A DNA stretch of 64,000 nucleotides from Acestrorhynchus altus (GCA_034509495.1 CM067503.1:1594437-1658436); one strand, 5' to 3'; positions 23,291 to 35,492 are shown, numbered from the stretch's first letter. Program-made: numbers and translations. The notes: generated by a model from the letters alone, not told the origin.

Positions 23291-23742
23291 AGCGGGTTTG
23301 CTCGGTGATATATGTGAGACCACCAGGGTCAGATCGATAAGTGCAGATCTTGGGTTCAAAGAGTTAAAGACGGGTGGGGGCAGGTGATTGTTTGCGTTTG
23401 AGCACTTGAGGCTCCTGGTTGAACTTTCGATGAAGCAATCATATGGCTGAACTTTCTCATTAAAATCACACAGTGATATCGGTGCACTGCACTGTCCACA
23501 ATTTGAGGCGTTATCTCGTGGCCCACAGCCAGTTCAAACTCCGAGCTTTCTCTTTGTTTGTACAGGAGCCAAATAAAGAGCAGTCATCGCCGCATTGGCT
23601 GGATAATTGCTGGATAGGAGACAGGCTGTTGTCTGCCCTCGCTTTGCCAGAAACTTGGCTCAGTCGCGTGATTGATCCGTCAGACATGTTGGGCACGACC
23701 CATCAGAAGCAGGAGGCTGGCTCTCAGCATGAGGCGAAAGCA

Positions 23743-23745
23743 GCT

Positions 23746-23784
<39 letters not shown>

Positions 23785-23834
23785 CTTCTCTCCCTCTTCT
23801 CCTTTCTCTCTCAGCGGGGGGGGGGGGGGGGGGG
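23743..23834. repeat. (CT)n microsatellite followed by a run of 19 G
   Basis: A CT-rich tract (about 23743-23812) is followed at 23816-23834 by 19 consecutive G. The juxtaposition is a likely replication and sequencing trouble spot. Confidence 0.95.
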
Positions 23835-24844
23835 CAGTGTGCCTTTTAATATGCGACCTTGCTGTGCTCTTAGTCACTACGGGAATGTACAAGTCAATTA
23901 GTGTAACCTGAAGAACATGAGGACCTGTGCCCTTGGCACTAATTGAGACATATTTAGAAGAATCCTCCAACAGATGAGAATTAAAAGTCTGCTCCAGTTT
24001 TAGCTAATGCATCATTTCTTTATTGTCGAGCGTAATTGCATGAGACGGTGGCAGTTAATGAGTCATATTCAAAGGAAATGGCATCACAAAGTGCCCCCCG
24101 TTCCCCCAGCCGTCAATTAGCGGCAGAGTTTTCCAGTCCTTCTTCTGAACGTTGACTGGAAACCTGAGGGTTTTTTCTTCCGTGATTATTATTTTCTCAG
24201 CATTTTAAGCCTAAGTGTATATCATTAATGTGATGTAATCAAGGTGTTGTCTTGGGGATGTCAATACAGAACTGGCAGCAGTTATGAGGAGGTGCTCAAC
24301 AGGAGGGCATTATCGGTCTAATCCTTCATCCCTTTCGAATGCTTTTCTCGAGGAACGGCCGAGACAGTCCAGAGTTCACGGTTTCCCTCACTGTACGACT
24401 CTCGCTGCTGCACCTTTGCTCCTGGATTAAATGTCTTCTGCACTGCTCGCTGTTGTTTAGAGTGGTTAATGGTCTTGTCAAACAATCAACAGTAAAACCT
24501 CAGACTCTGGTGGTTTGTTTCCTCCCTGCCTCCCACGCCTCCAACCCACTAATGAAGACTCCTCAACTGTGTTTGACTAATCAACAATGGCAGGCTATGT
24601 AATGGGATGACTGGAGTCTGATTTAGCGTGGTCATGTGCTCAGCTCCAAGCAAAAGAGCTTCGAGTAATAAATCGTACAGTCACAAGGCTAAAGTTGCCC
24701 ACAGTGAATGAATTCATATGCCAGTGACAACCTGGTTCCGTTGGTTTGTGCTTGATTGCACAACATGTATACACTCATATATACTCGCATATATAAACTC
24801 ATTGAAGGAGCACCAGTAAGGAGTCGTTGGAATGAGTGTAATGA

Positions 24845-25345
24845 TGATCTACGTCTAAGTTTATTGGGGGAAACCGTACAACTGAAAGGAGCCTCTAGTT
24901 CCCCGTTGAGCCTCTAGCTTGGATACGAGATGAGATACGGTTGGACATGGAGGTACCGGTTCCGTACGGCATCCTGCAGCACATTTACCCACAGATGATG
25001 CAGCTGGACCTGTAGATCCTGCACGCTCGTAGGTTGCAGTCTGGTGGAGACGTTCCTGGGAAACCCTTGCGGGAGCATTATCCTGCTGAAAATGCCAGTT
25101 GGAAGCCCTGCCAGGAGAGGTGTTGTGTCCACGGGATGTCCTGCACATATCGCTGAGCTGTTAGTGTCCCTTGTATCACTACTAGAGGTCACTGACTGTC
25201 ATATGGGATGCTCCCCAGATCAGCATGTCATTTCACAGCAAAGGCAGGATCGAAGTTCTCACCGCAAAACCTTAATTCTCAAAGTCTACTGTCACTGGAG
25301 CCTAAACAGATCGCGGAGTCGTCACTGAAGATCATACGGTTTTGG
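24845..25345 (-). pseudogene. Tc1-like transposase pseudogene
   Basis: On the reverse strand, SDDSAICLGSSDSR near 25310 corresponds to SDESRFCLxSDGR, the first catalytic Asp region. The segment HFQQDNAPARVSQE near 25080 is the second (QQDNAPxH) region, and VNVLQDAVRNRYLHVQPYL near 24920 matches the C-terminal LPQDTIRNLxxSMP. Several frameshifts separate these blocks, so no intact protein is made. This subfamily is distinct from the copies at 55-58 kb. Confidence 0.75.
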
Positions 25346-25884
25346 TCCTGTTAGACGTGTGTGTCTTCACATAACTTCTGCTTCTAACACCTCCTAACCA
25401 CTCGATCACAACGGCTTAGATATGGCGGCAGTTTGTCGGAATGACCATCCTGTTTCTCTCAGTCCGATGGTCCCCCTCTCAAAATCAAATCTCTGTGTGA
25501 GACGTTGAGGCGTGTCTAACAGTCAACAATCTGTCCCCAAGGGGTACACCACCCAAAAGTAGCCCCTTATAGCTTTGATTAGTAACATTTTGATGTTACT
25601 GATATTTTGAGGTTCTGGGTTTCGGGTTTTCAAAGCCAAACTGGTCAACGGTCAAACACAAAAGGGCTTAAAATGTCACTACGTGTATAACACCAACAAC
25701 ATAAAATAACACCAGGACAAATGAGCTTTTTAATGATCAACTTTAATGATTCATCTGACATTAAAAACCTCATATCGACTTGAGATTATTTAGTTATTTC
25801 GTTTTAAATTCTGTTAATATTCTCTCCACCGTGTGCATATTTGTCTACTGTCCCTCGCCTTGTCTACTAGCTAAGGATATTTTC

Positions 25885-25957
25885 TGAGTGGACAGCAAAG
25901 CACTTCTGGAAGTCGTTCTGGATGAGGGTGTCTGCTAAATGCCATGAATGTAAATGT
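25885..25957 (+). repeat. SINE/LINE 3' tail fragment
   Basis: The sequence AAGTCGTTCTGGATGAGGG then TGTCTGCTAAATGCCATGAA is the conserved tail of fish tRNA-derived SINEs, also seen at the end of the SINE at 10.9 kb. No tRNA-like head precedes it. Confidence 0.65.
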
Positions 25958-26796
25958 CCCCGTAACGTACTAGCTTGTATGAAGTCATGTGACACCAACC
26001 TGTCCAGTCTGCGACATGGACGCAATATGGAGAACTCAAACACCAGGAACTGGAGCAGCTTAACCAAAATAAAGTCTGTTATATATATTTATATATATAC
26101 ACTCTCCAATAATATATTGGCGAGGTTCATTCTTACCCCCGAGAAAACACAATGGACAGTATTGTGGTCAGCGATGATGACCGTGATCATGTCCATATAT
26201 TGTGAGATGGTGCCATGCCTGGCTAGGCTTGGGTATATTGCTGATCGGGAAAGTCCATGAGGTTACAGTCCCTCAAACCGAGAATAGCTGTACTCAACAG
26301 TCATGCAAATAAACTTATTTGATGAATTACCAGCAGCAAATCATGTTAGTGCAGATTTGGCTGGCAGTCACGCTATTCGCTGCCCTCTGCTACACCAGTG
26401 ACACACCGGGGGGCTGCTGAGTCCTGCCTTCGTGTCGTCAGTGGTGTTTTGAGTCTGACTTCATCACTAACCATGTTTAGAGTTTAGTTTGTTCCTTTTC
26501 TTGAGTTGCAGTTTCGTTGTTGTTCCAGCCTGACCGGCGTTTCTCCTTAGGGTCACGCAGTGTCAGCAGGAACTGAGTAGCTTTTAGAACTAGTGCTGCA
26601 TATTGGAGTTGAAGGGCAGCTGAGGACAGGAGGCCGGCGGCCCCCCGAGCTGAGATGTGTCGTGTCTGAGTTAGTTATAGAGCGTGTCAGGCTGAATGGC
26701 TTCCCAGTATTGAATGTGCAGCAGCGCTTGGGTCATTAGCAGGGCGTGGGCACCCTTTAAACAAAGGAACATATCCGTTGTGTAACTGGGCCCATT

Positions 26797-26838
26797 CTCT
26801 CTCTCTCTCTCTCACTCTCTCGCTCTCTCGCTCTCTCG
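26797..26838. repeat. (CT)n microsatellite
   Basis: Imperfect CTCTCT with CA and CG interruptions, just left of the Tc1 relic. Confidence 0.9.
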
Positions 26839-26984
26839 TTCCAGCGCCTCTCGTTAGTAAAGCACCACATTGTGTCGAACAGCTCTGGACCACCACTCTG
26901 CGGTATGACCACTTACACGAGAGATTAAAGTGTTGGGATGCGGCCATGAAGTCTGGCTTTGTTATAAAGAGCTGGCTGAACTCA

Positions 26985-27590
26985 AAGCGTGGTGCTCTCA
27001 TAGGATGCCACCATTTCAGTAAGTCAGCTGGTACGATTTCTTCCCTTCTAAAAGTTCCGCCATCAGCTGTGAGTGTTACTGAAAAAGGGAAGTGTTTCAG
27101 AACCACAGCAACTGGGCCACAGTGCATCAGACCATGTGAAGTTCTGGGTTGAGGTCGCTAAGTGCTGAAAAGTCTCCATAGCTCTGCTGATCAGTAACTG
27201 CAGAGTTCCGAGCCTCATGGCGTGGTCGATGCCATGCGTCAGATGGAGGGGCATCAAGCCCACCACCGTACATCCTCTGGAGAGAGTGGATATGTGTTCT
27301 GTGTAGTGACGAATCACGCTTCTGTCAGTTCAATGGAGGAGTCTGCGTGTGGCGATTGCCTGACTGTATCAGGTGTAACATTTGGTGGAGGGGGGATAAT
27401 GCTACAGCACCTTTAGTTCCAGTGAAGGGAATTTTGATACTTCAGCTGAACAAGACGTTCTAGATAGCTGTAATAGTTTGGGGAAGACCCTTTTCTGTTC
27501 CAGCATGACTGTGTACCAATGCACAAAGCAAGCTTCGACATGGGTGGACAAGTTTGGTGACGCCACAGATGCACATTGTACTGTACAGTG
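26985..27590 (+). pseudogene. Decayed Tc1-like transposon
   Basis: In order along the forward strand: GGTGCTCTCATAGGATGCC (helix-turn-helix region), TAGTGACGAATCACGCTTCT (the SDESRF block with the first Asp), GGAGGAGTCTGCGTGTGGCG (GxVCVWRL), TTTGGTGGAGGGGGGATAAT (FGGGGIM), TTAGTTCCAGTGAAGGGAA (LVPVKG) and TTCCAGCATGACTGTGTACC (FQHDCVP, second Asp). This is the order of the abundant teleost Tc1 transposase whose second block is FQHDCAPVH. The frame is broken by many stops. Confidence 0.78.
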
Positions 27591-27604
27591 AATGTCCATA
27601 ATAG

Positions 27605-27640
27605 GAAATAGGGTTCGATTCCCTGGTCACCCTGGTTCCC
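27605..27640 (+). repeat. tRNA B-box-like SINE scrap
   Basis: GGGTTCGATTCCCTGGTCAC is a good B box, but no A box is visible upstream. It is probably a truncated SINE. Confidence 0.35.
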
Positions 27641-28487
27641 GTGCCACCACACTACACCCTCTACATTCTCCTACCTGTGTAACATGATTCAGGTGTCAGT
27701 GTGTATGAGTGTCAGTCAGATGCTGTGAATGTGTAAATAGACATCTAAAATTGGTACCCTGTGAGATCTCAGGAACGTTGTCATTTACCCTCTGGAGTCA
27801 GCGCTCCTACAGGCAAACCAGTATCAGAAACACTTTATCAATCCCACAGGGAAACTGCAAAAACCCCAGTGTCTCACCAGAACACTTCAACGTCTCCTTG
27901 GGTTTTTGTTGTCGAAATATTCGTGCGTCTCAGAAAAATAGAATGTGGTTAAAAAGCTCATTCGTGATCGTTTCATTCCAAACGATAAACTGTCATATCT
28001 TATATTTCGTGACATTTCAAGCCCTTTTTGATCTTGTTCAGAGTTTCGAGGGGAGATTGAGCTGAAAACGCTGTTGAATGACTGAAGTTATAAGTCCAAG
28101 AACATTTAGGGGTTCTTCCATTAGAAACCACAGAGGAACCTCATGGTGGTCACTACAATGGACAGGTTGGAACTATAAGGTTGTGACATGATCAGAATGC
28201 AGTTATGTACATATTTCTAACATAAAGTGGGCGTTTTAACCTTTCAGACTCTTTATCTAGAACCTTTCTCCACATCTGTCAAAGACTTTAAGGCTCGATA
28301 TCTCAGATCTGCTCAGAAGGCAGATACACCCTCATTCATTCAGAGGTCAGAGGTCAGTGGACTGTGGTTCATGTTTAGTTCACAGTCTGATCAGTACATG
28401 TTTAAAGCCTTATATATTTGTTCTACAGGGTTCTAAAATAAAATCAGACTTTATTTACAACAAAATCATTGATTTCTTTCATTCAAT

Positions 28488-28720
28488 GGGCCATTAATGC
28501 GGTATCGCTTGTAGGATTGCTTGGGGAGCAGCCGTGGTCTGGACTGTCTCCGGTTCGGATGAACTGGCAGGACATGACTGACGTGCCCTTGAGCAAGACG
28601 CTCCCCGGGCGCTGAGAATAGGGGCTGCCCACCACTCCGGGCACGTGCGCTCACTGCCCCCTGGTGTGTGAAGTCACTAGTGTGTATGTGTGTATCGGTG
28701 TGTTAAATCAGTGTATTAAA
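28488..28720 (+). mobile_element. tRNA-derived SINE family S
   Basis: A decayed head (GCAGCCGTGGTCTGGACTG, CTCCGGTTCGGATGAACTGG) is followed by CCTTGAGCAAGACGCTCCC and CTGCCCACCACTCCGGGCAC. The same body appears inverted at 42.6-42.8 kb, and the head alone at 62.4 kb. The ACTGCCCCCTGGTGT at 28653 also approximates a CTCF site. Confidence 0.7.
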
Positions 28721-28921
28721 AAAAGGATAAAGTGAACACGGGAAGGTTCAGGATAAAGTGAAGGTTCCTCGAAGCACCTTAACAGGCTTTCAGACTGAAG
28801 AACCTCCAGACGTTGCTGAAGGAGCTCGTCTGCGTGAAGCAGAGCGGACAGCAGGGTTCCAACAGCTGAACGTTCCAAACCAGCTTAATGAGCGAATTCA
28901 AAGCCTGTTTATATGCAGGGC

Positions 28922-28932
28922 CATGTGTGTGT

Positions 28933-28970
<38 letters not shown>
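28922..28970. repeat. (GT)n microsatellite
   Basis: GT repeat with one GA interruption, about 190 bp upstream of exon 4. Confidence 0.95.
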
Positions 28971-29160
28971 TTGTATAAGCACTGTTTTAAACTCCATACT
29001 TCAATCAGGTAAGTCTGTCTGATGTTATTCGGACAGCCTCTCGTGGCTGACCCATGCCTCGATTGACTGCGTTTGGAGTGTCCCTTTAATAAGACGGCCT
29101 TGTGTATTATGATTACACTGCACTCATTTGCTGTCCTGCGGTTCTCTTCTCTCCTCTCAG

Positions 29161-29236
29161 ATGATCCAGACCAGTAAGGCCTTGCTGGAGACCTGGGAGG
29201 GCGTCTACGAGAGGATACTCCAAGTGCAGAAAGCAG
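29161..29236 (+). CDS. plcl2: PLCL2 exon 4
   Basis: 76 bp, entering in phase 0 and leaving with one base of the next codon. The acceptor is TCTCCTCTCAG|ATGATC and the donor AAAGCAG|GTGAGC. It encodes MIQTSKALLETWEGVYERIL followed by QVQKA, equivalent to MIQSLKALIENADAVYEKIV in mammalian PLCL2, part of a C-terminal helical region. It is flanked by very long introns, and no usable alternative frame exists across both splice sites. Confidence 0.95.
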
Positions 29237-29816
29237 GTGAGCAGTGAGAGCTGGAGAACAAGAGACAGAGTCAGAGAGAACATCATGTTCTGTGCTGCCA
29301 TTTTTCCAGGTACGCTTTAACGATCGACTTCGGCCGCAGCTCCCGCAGAAACGAGCGACGTCTCACATAACGCTCCCGGAGAGAATAAACGAATTATGGT
29401 CCTGTCTGTGGCGTCGGCTTTCTCCTCACCTGTCTGATGTCCTGCTTTGAAACCGAACTGAAGTGTCAGGTTCTGAATGGGCTCGGCCTCTCTGTTCTCT
29501 GATTAAAGAGGTTGCAAGAAAGGCTAAACATCTACTGCTCCAGCAGAGCCGTATGAAAGGCACCACGACCCGTGATGAGTCGGAACAGCTGCGGAGCGCA
29601 GTCGGTCGCTTCAGTCGCGTTCGGCTGCAGATGAAAAGGCGTGAATGCAGCAGAGAGAGGCGGCGTGTTGTTTTAAAGCGTAGTTTGTTTTCTCTTCACG
29701 GTGTTCTTGTTTCCCTGCTTCTTTTGTGGCCTTCAGCTGCTTTTTCTGTCTTCCTAGAGCTTTCTATGATGGAGCAGCCATCCGAAAGCCAGCATTTCAG
29801 AGGTTACCAGACAGCT

Positions 29817-30061
29817 CTCTCTCTCTCGCTCTTCTCACACTCTCTCTCTCTCACTCACTCTTCACTTTCTCTCACTCACTCACTCTCTCTTTCTCTCTCA
29901 CACTTTCGCCTTCGCCGCCTTCTCTCACACTCTCTCTCTCCCTTCTCTCTCTCTCTCGCTTCTCTCTCTCCCTCTCTTCTCGCTTTCTCGCTCTCTCGCT
30001 TCTCTACCTCTTCACACTCTCTCTCTCTCTCTCACGCTCTCTCTCTCTCTCTCTCTCTCTG
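29817..30061. repeat. 245-bp polypyrimidine (CT-rich) tract
   Basis: Almost pure CTCTCT with scattered CA, CG and TT interruptions; the opposite strand is purine-rich. It keeps several frames open (one of 209 codons, SLSLSLS-type), which is compositional and not coding. Confidence 0.93.
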
Positions 30062-31359
30062 TAGTGCCACTAATAACAATAGCCTACAGTAAATTTCCAT
30101 TGGTGGCACGCTGCCTTGACAGATTTACCAGTTGCATCTTGACTCTAAAGTGGAAACATGCTGCTGGCGCGATGCTCTCCTGCAGAATTGACTTTAAATC
30201 CGGACGTGGTACAAACAAACCCCCCATGTAATGAGATGCTCCTGGAGATCTCAGTTAGCTTCGTGGTGGGGAAGGACTGTCATCCCCAGATCAAATCCTT
30301 CGTGTTGGTGATTTTCTGAGTGTAAATATGTGATCAAATCCTGCGTTCTTTAACCCCGTGTACCCCAGCTTTATTACAGCCTGGGATTCCAACCCCGATG
30401 CTAGATGTTTGGCAGTAATGTAGTTTGGAGTGGTGAAGGGTGGCCTTCATCAGCTCTAAATCTATACGCCTTTCGGCAAAACATCTGATTTCTACTGATG
30501 GTTGTATGCAAACCTAGTGAGTGCGCCCCCTTATGGTGAACAATTCAGTTCTGCCGCATCTGTAACAGATCTGTAACGGCCTCACCTTATGTCGGAATAG
30601 AGACGGAATAGAGAAATGCGCTTGTTGGTCGTCACGGCAACGCACAAAACAGAGAAGCCTCTGACTGGCTGGGTTCTAGATAGATACAGCGTTTTTGCAC
30701 AGCACCAGCGGTACATCCGCAGCAAAGCTCTCAGGACTGGAGGCCTTGATTGAGGGGAAGCTGTGTAAATTAGATTATTAGTGGAACGATTCCTTTAACC
30801 TTGTCAGAAGCCCTGCTAAATATCACACACGGGCTCTTGTTGCCAGGTTACGGTGATTGGCAGTTGATCGATACTTTACCGGCAGCCAGCGGTTCTCATT
30901 GATCTCAGCTGATGGATCTTGGAAGCTGTCACAGTCTATTTACTGTTCACTCAATGAACAATTAGCCCCTCCCTCACGCAAGCCCAAACACGACCGAGCG
31001 GCCGCTTCTCGCGCTCCCGTCCAGATCAATGTCAATGATAGATGTAGTTAATAAAACCTGTCCCATTTTCTGTCCCACTGTTTGTTAGATTTGATTTCTT
31101 GGATTAGACGACGGAATTTGCAGCGTAACGCAGCCGAAGCCCAGACTTTTAATGTGATCACCGCCATCTGATAAACGCCCATCTCTCTCCATCACTTTCC
31201 TTCTGTTTAATTACACTGTTCACAGCAGAACTGAACACCGACACTTCTTAACCCGTTACACCCCAAGAGCCCTCAGTGGCCCATGCTTCAGTTCTACCCC
31301 CTCAAACCACATAGGTTAGGTCTTCAGAGCCTTTACCAAATCATTTATTCACAGATTCT

Positions 31360-32345
31360 GGAGCATTTATAGTTCATACTGCATTATTTACTGTATCATT
31401 CAAAGTTCTAAAGCATTAGTATTGTTTACAGAATCATTTAGAGTAGGTACTGAATCATTTAAAGCAGATATTGAATCATTTAGAGAAGGTACTGAATCAT
31501 TTAAAGCAGATATTGAATCATTTAGAGAAGGTACTGAATCATTTAAAGCAGATATTGAATCATTTAGAGTAGGTACTGAATCATTTTAAGCAGATATTGA
31601 ATCATTTAGAGTAGGTACTGAATCATTTAAAGCAAATATTGAATCATTTAGAGTAGGTACTGAATCATTTTAAGCAGATATTGAATCATTTTAATAGATT
31701 CTGGAGCATTTATAGTACATACTGAATTATTTAAAGTATAGTATTTAACGTTTAATGCATACTCAACCATTTACATTGCTTACAGAATCATTTGTAGTAG
31801 GTACTGAATCATTTATTGTAGGTATGGAATCGTTTAGAGTACGTTTTGAATCATTTATAACAGATATGGGAAATGAATACTAAATAGACACTGGATCATG
31901 TTGGATGATTCATTAATAATAGCTACTGAAAAAAATGTTGTGCACATACTGAACCACATTCATAGATCCTGAATATGGAGTCATTAGTTATAGTTACTGA
32001 ATCCTTCAGTGTAGATACTGAATTTATTTAACTTATTTAGTGTAGATACTGATTCATTTATCGGAGTCTTTGAATCATTTGCTGTAGATACTGATTCATT
32101 TATCGGAGACTTTGAATCATTTGCTGTAGATACTGATTCATTTATCGGAGACTTTGAATCATTTGCTGTAGATACTGATTCACTTATAGGAGACTTTGAA
32201 TCATTTGCTGTAGATACTGATTCATTTATAGGAGACTTTGAATCATTTGCTGTAGATACTGATTCATTTATAGGAGACTTTGAATCATTTGCTGTAGATA
32301 CTGATTCATTTATACTGGATACTGAATCTAGTCTGTATTATTATC
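31360..32345. repeat. 21/42-bp TGAATCATTTA satellite
   Basis: The 21-bp unit (ACTGAATCATTTAAAGCAG or a variant such as TTTAGAGTAGGTACTGAATC) is arranged in alternating dimers. In the right half, GATACTGATTCATTTA recurs at exact 42-bp steps (32045, 32087 and onward), with a GGAGACTTTGAATCATTTGC partner. The centre (31700-32040) is more degenerate. Confidence 0.9.
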
Positions 32346-33364
32346 AGTAGACCTTCAGTTGTTGTTGATAGTTTCTCAAACCTGTCAGTATCTGAACCAT
32401 TAATTAAAAGATACTGAATCATGATACTATTTTTAGCTGCAGAGTCAGTTCTTGTAGCTCAGGGGTTAAAGGGGGATGGGGGGGGGGGTGGTGCCTGCTG
32501 TTCCCGCGCCTCAGGCTTTATTGACTGGAAAGTTGTGGCTGCATAAAATATTCATTCTCTTTTGTTTGACACGTCCGTGAACAGACACTACATCAGGATC
32601 ACTGTGGTTCGCCGGACCACCCACCCACACACCCACCTACACACGACATAAACAGACACTCACACACACCTTTCAGTCCACTTTCATCAGCCGTCGTCTG
32701 CGCCGTCACTGCTTCCTCCAGCAGGACAGTAGGAAAATGCAAACAAACGACTCTCCTTCCGTCCGAATCACATCACCTCAGCAAATATCGGTGATGTTCC
32801 CTAAGTATGATGTCCCAGACGACACACTGAATCACGTTAATTAGCTCGCATCGTATTGAATCAGTGGCCGTGTCACTCGGACGGGCATCTGTTCAGTTCG
32901 CAAGTGTCAGGAGAGGCTGTGGGAACGGAAAGTGGGTCAGTGCTCACTCCATTCCCCCCCGAACCCAAAGGAAAACTCCAGCACCAACAGCTAGTCCTCA
33001 ATAATCCATCGTAAAAACAAAGGAGGAAGGCAGGAGAGTGGTCGCAGGTATCAGAACACAGGTTTCCTCTTCAAACGATGCATTTTTCATCACGGTTTCA
33101 GACTGTTCAGCTCTAGAGGAGCTCTCCTGAACCCTAAAATCTGCTTCTCCACACTCCCAGGAACGGTTCGTAGGTGTTCGGTTCATCACAGCTCTCAGAA
33201 GACAGTATAATGGAATTCATTAAAGGCCAACGTCATGGAAACCTAATAAGGGTCTGATGAAGCATGTAAACATACAGACCATCCAGGCTCCGGTCAGTCA
33301 GTCTACGAATGGACATGTAACCTGTTCTGAAATTTGAACACCTTTAATACAGTGTTACATTAGT

Positions 33365-33525
33365 GTCTCGTTACCCTGTTCCTGGAGACCCCCTGCTCTA
33401 AACACACACCGATTCCAATAATCAGCTCATTATCAAGAGCTTCAGAGTGGCAGGGGGTGTGTTAGAGCAGGGAATCCACTGAAACTTCCAGGGCAGGGGG
33501 GCCTCCAGGACCAGTTACATAGTCA
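33365..33525. repeat. Short palindromic repeat family E
   Basis: It reads CCCTGTTCCTGGAGACCCCC, then CTGCTCTAAACACACACC ... GGGTGTGTTAGAGCAGGG ... GGGCCTCCAGGACCAG. The two halves are reverse complements, so the copy forms a hairpin of about 160 bp. It sits inside the TGAATCATT-rich region. Confidence 0.7.
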
Positions 33526-33529
33526 CTTA

Positions 33530-34125
33530 CTGAATCATTTATCGTAGACACTGAATCAGGGTAGGAGATACTGAATTACTTACTAGTGAATCATTTATAA
33601 GACACAGTGAACTGTTTATAGCAGGATCCGTTTAGTATTTACAGAACCATTTATTAGGCACAATATCATTAATAATATATAGAGAGATGTTTATAGCAAT
33701 CGAGGAATCGTTTGAGTAGATATGGAATCATTAATAATATATACTGAATCATTTATTAGATACAAAATCATTCGTATATACTGAAGCTATGGAATCATTT
33801 TAACTGCAGAATCATTTAGTGGGTTCAATATTATTTACAATATATACAAAATCCATTCTATCAGCTATTGAATCATTTATAATATATACTGAATCTTTTA
33901 TTGCAGTTCTGAACTAAGTTCAATCAATATAGAATCATTTATTAGATACAGTATCATTTAACACTGAATCGTTTATTAGATAGAGTATCATTAATAATAC
34001 TTACTGAATCATTTACAGTAGTTAGGGAATCATTAGGTACAGTATCATTTATAATATTTACTGAATCGTTTATTAGATTCAGTATCATTTTCAATAGATA
34101 CTGAATCGTTTATATCAGAATAATA
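33530..34125. repeat. Degenerate continuation of the TGAATCATTTA satellite
   Basis: The phrases TACTGAATCATTTATTAGA, AATATATACTGAATC and AGTATCATTTA recur irregularly. It is clearly related to 31360-32345 but older, with no fixed period. The intervening 32350-33360 is not repetitive. Confidence 0.8.
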
Positions 34126-34986
34126 GATATTGAAATGAAAACGAGGGTTTAGGGCATTGAAACATTAAATCATCAGGGTTCTTTGACCACATTTGCGGGG
34201 TTAAATCTAGCGGGTGATCTGGGCTTTGCTTGGCTGGAATCGGGCCGTGTGTAATCTGTGTTTGTAAGCATTAGATGAAATGTGCATCCAGCATGAAGCA
34301 GTGTTGTGAAGACAGCGTTATGAGACTGTTGTACAGTCATAATGGAACAGAGGAAAACAGCGCAAAGCTCAGAATTAAGAAACAGGCCAGTTATGTTTTT
34401 TTCCCAAAACCCCAAACCTATGTGAATTCATTTTGACTCCGTCCCAAGGGCATAATATCGTCTTCATAAATCCATTAGAAATAAACATGTCCTCATTATT
34501 CGAGAAGAAGGGCGTTACGTAACCGCGGCAGTTCAGCTAACGCCACATCAGTTCTTCTCCCAGGAAATAAGGCTTTATTATTTCAGGCTTCAGTGGGTCT
34601 CGGCGCCCTGTGGCTGATGCCAAACGCCAAACGCACATAGACTTGTTGCTCCATGAAAGAGTGCAGACCACGAGGTCTGCTGGACGGTGCTGATGGTTCG
34701 GAATGCAGATTCAGTCAACTCCATGTTCTGCCTGGGTACCGGAGCACGGGACCACGGTTATCACTCTGGGTGAAGATGCCAACACACCCTCAGTTAGTTA
34801 CAGTGCAGACAGTCACACACACTGACCCCTTTAACCCTAACAGGCAGAACCTCACGGTCTTGTACATTAAGGTTCTTCAGTGGTTCCTAAAAGGCCACGG
34901 TGATCCCACTCACTGCAACAATCAAGAGCAAAACAAACTGATGTATGATATTTAAATGAGACAGGCTCCTCCAAAGCACCTGATTA

Positions 34987-34988
<2 letters not shown>

Positions 34989-35068
<80 letters not shown>

Positions 35069-35075
35069 ACACGTG
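34989..35075. repeat. (GT)n microsatellite, about 77 bp pure
   Basis: Pure GT from 34989 to about 35065, then CGCACACGTGTGTGT. Long alternating purine-pyrimidine DNA of this kind is Z-DNA-prone. Confidence 0.96.
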
Positions 35076-35289
35076 TGTGTGGGGGGTTTATAGGCATGCA
35101 GTGGCAGAGAAACGGTGGGTCTGAGAAAGCAGGAATGCACAGGGAATGGCAGCCTGGATTTTCCCACCCTCACCCTACAGTACGTTGCTAGGCAACTCCT
35201 GCCATGAGGAGCAGTCGGATCTGTGCATGTGCTGCTGCTCTCCGCAATCCTCAGCCTAGTCATGCGTTGTTAAATCCAGCAGCACCTCT

Positions 35290-35293
<4 letters not shown>

Positions 35294-35332
<39 letters not shown>

Positions 35333-35438
35333 GTTCTGGAGGTTAACAGACCTTAAAAAAACAATCAATACAGTCATTAAATGTTAGATTTACCGTTCCC
35401 TGTGATGGTTTCATTATAGGGGAGATCAAAGTGAAAGT

Positions 35439-35492
<54 letters not shown>
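35294..35492. repeat. Two (CA)n microsatellites
   Basis: CA runs at 35294-35332 and 35439-35492, opposite in phase to the GT run 220 bp upstream and therefore able to pair with it. Confidence 0.95.

Larger units (their letters stand above)
11830..29160 (+). other. plcl2: PLCL2 intron 3
   Basis: GTGAGC...CTCTCAG intron of 17,331 bp, the largest in the window. Its repeats are listed separately. A stretch at 14200-14770 has an open reverse frame of 123 codons with no family I can recognise. About 22150-22440 is plainly AT-rich. Around 26078-26100 there is a short TATATATTTA run. I see nothing nameable in 12510-13380, 13650-14200, 14780-15310, 15770-16365, 17835-18395, 18930-20015, 20660-21420, 23290-23740, 24130-24840, 25350-25885, 25960-26790 and 27640-28485, apart from single-copy-looking DNA at 23930-24130 discussed under findings. 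Confidence 0.9.

Noticed and set aside
29463..30092. 209-codon open frame
   Set aside because: More than a third is the CT-rich tract giving SLSLS; no domain, no splice context, no similarity.
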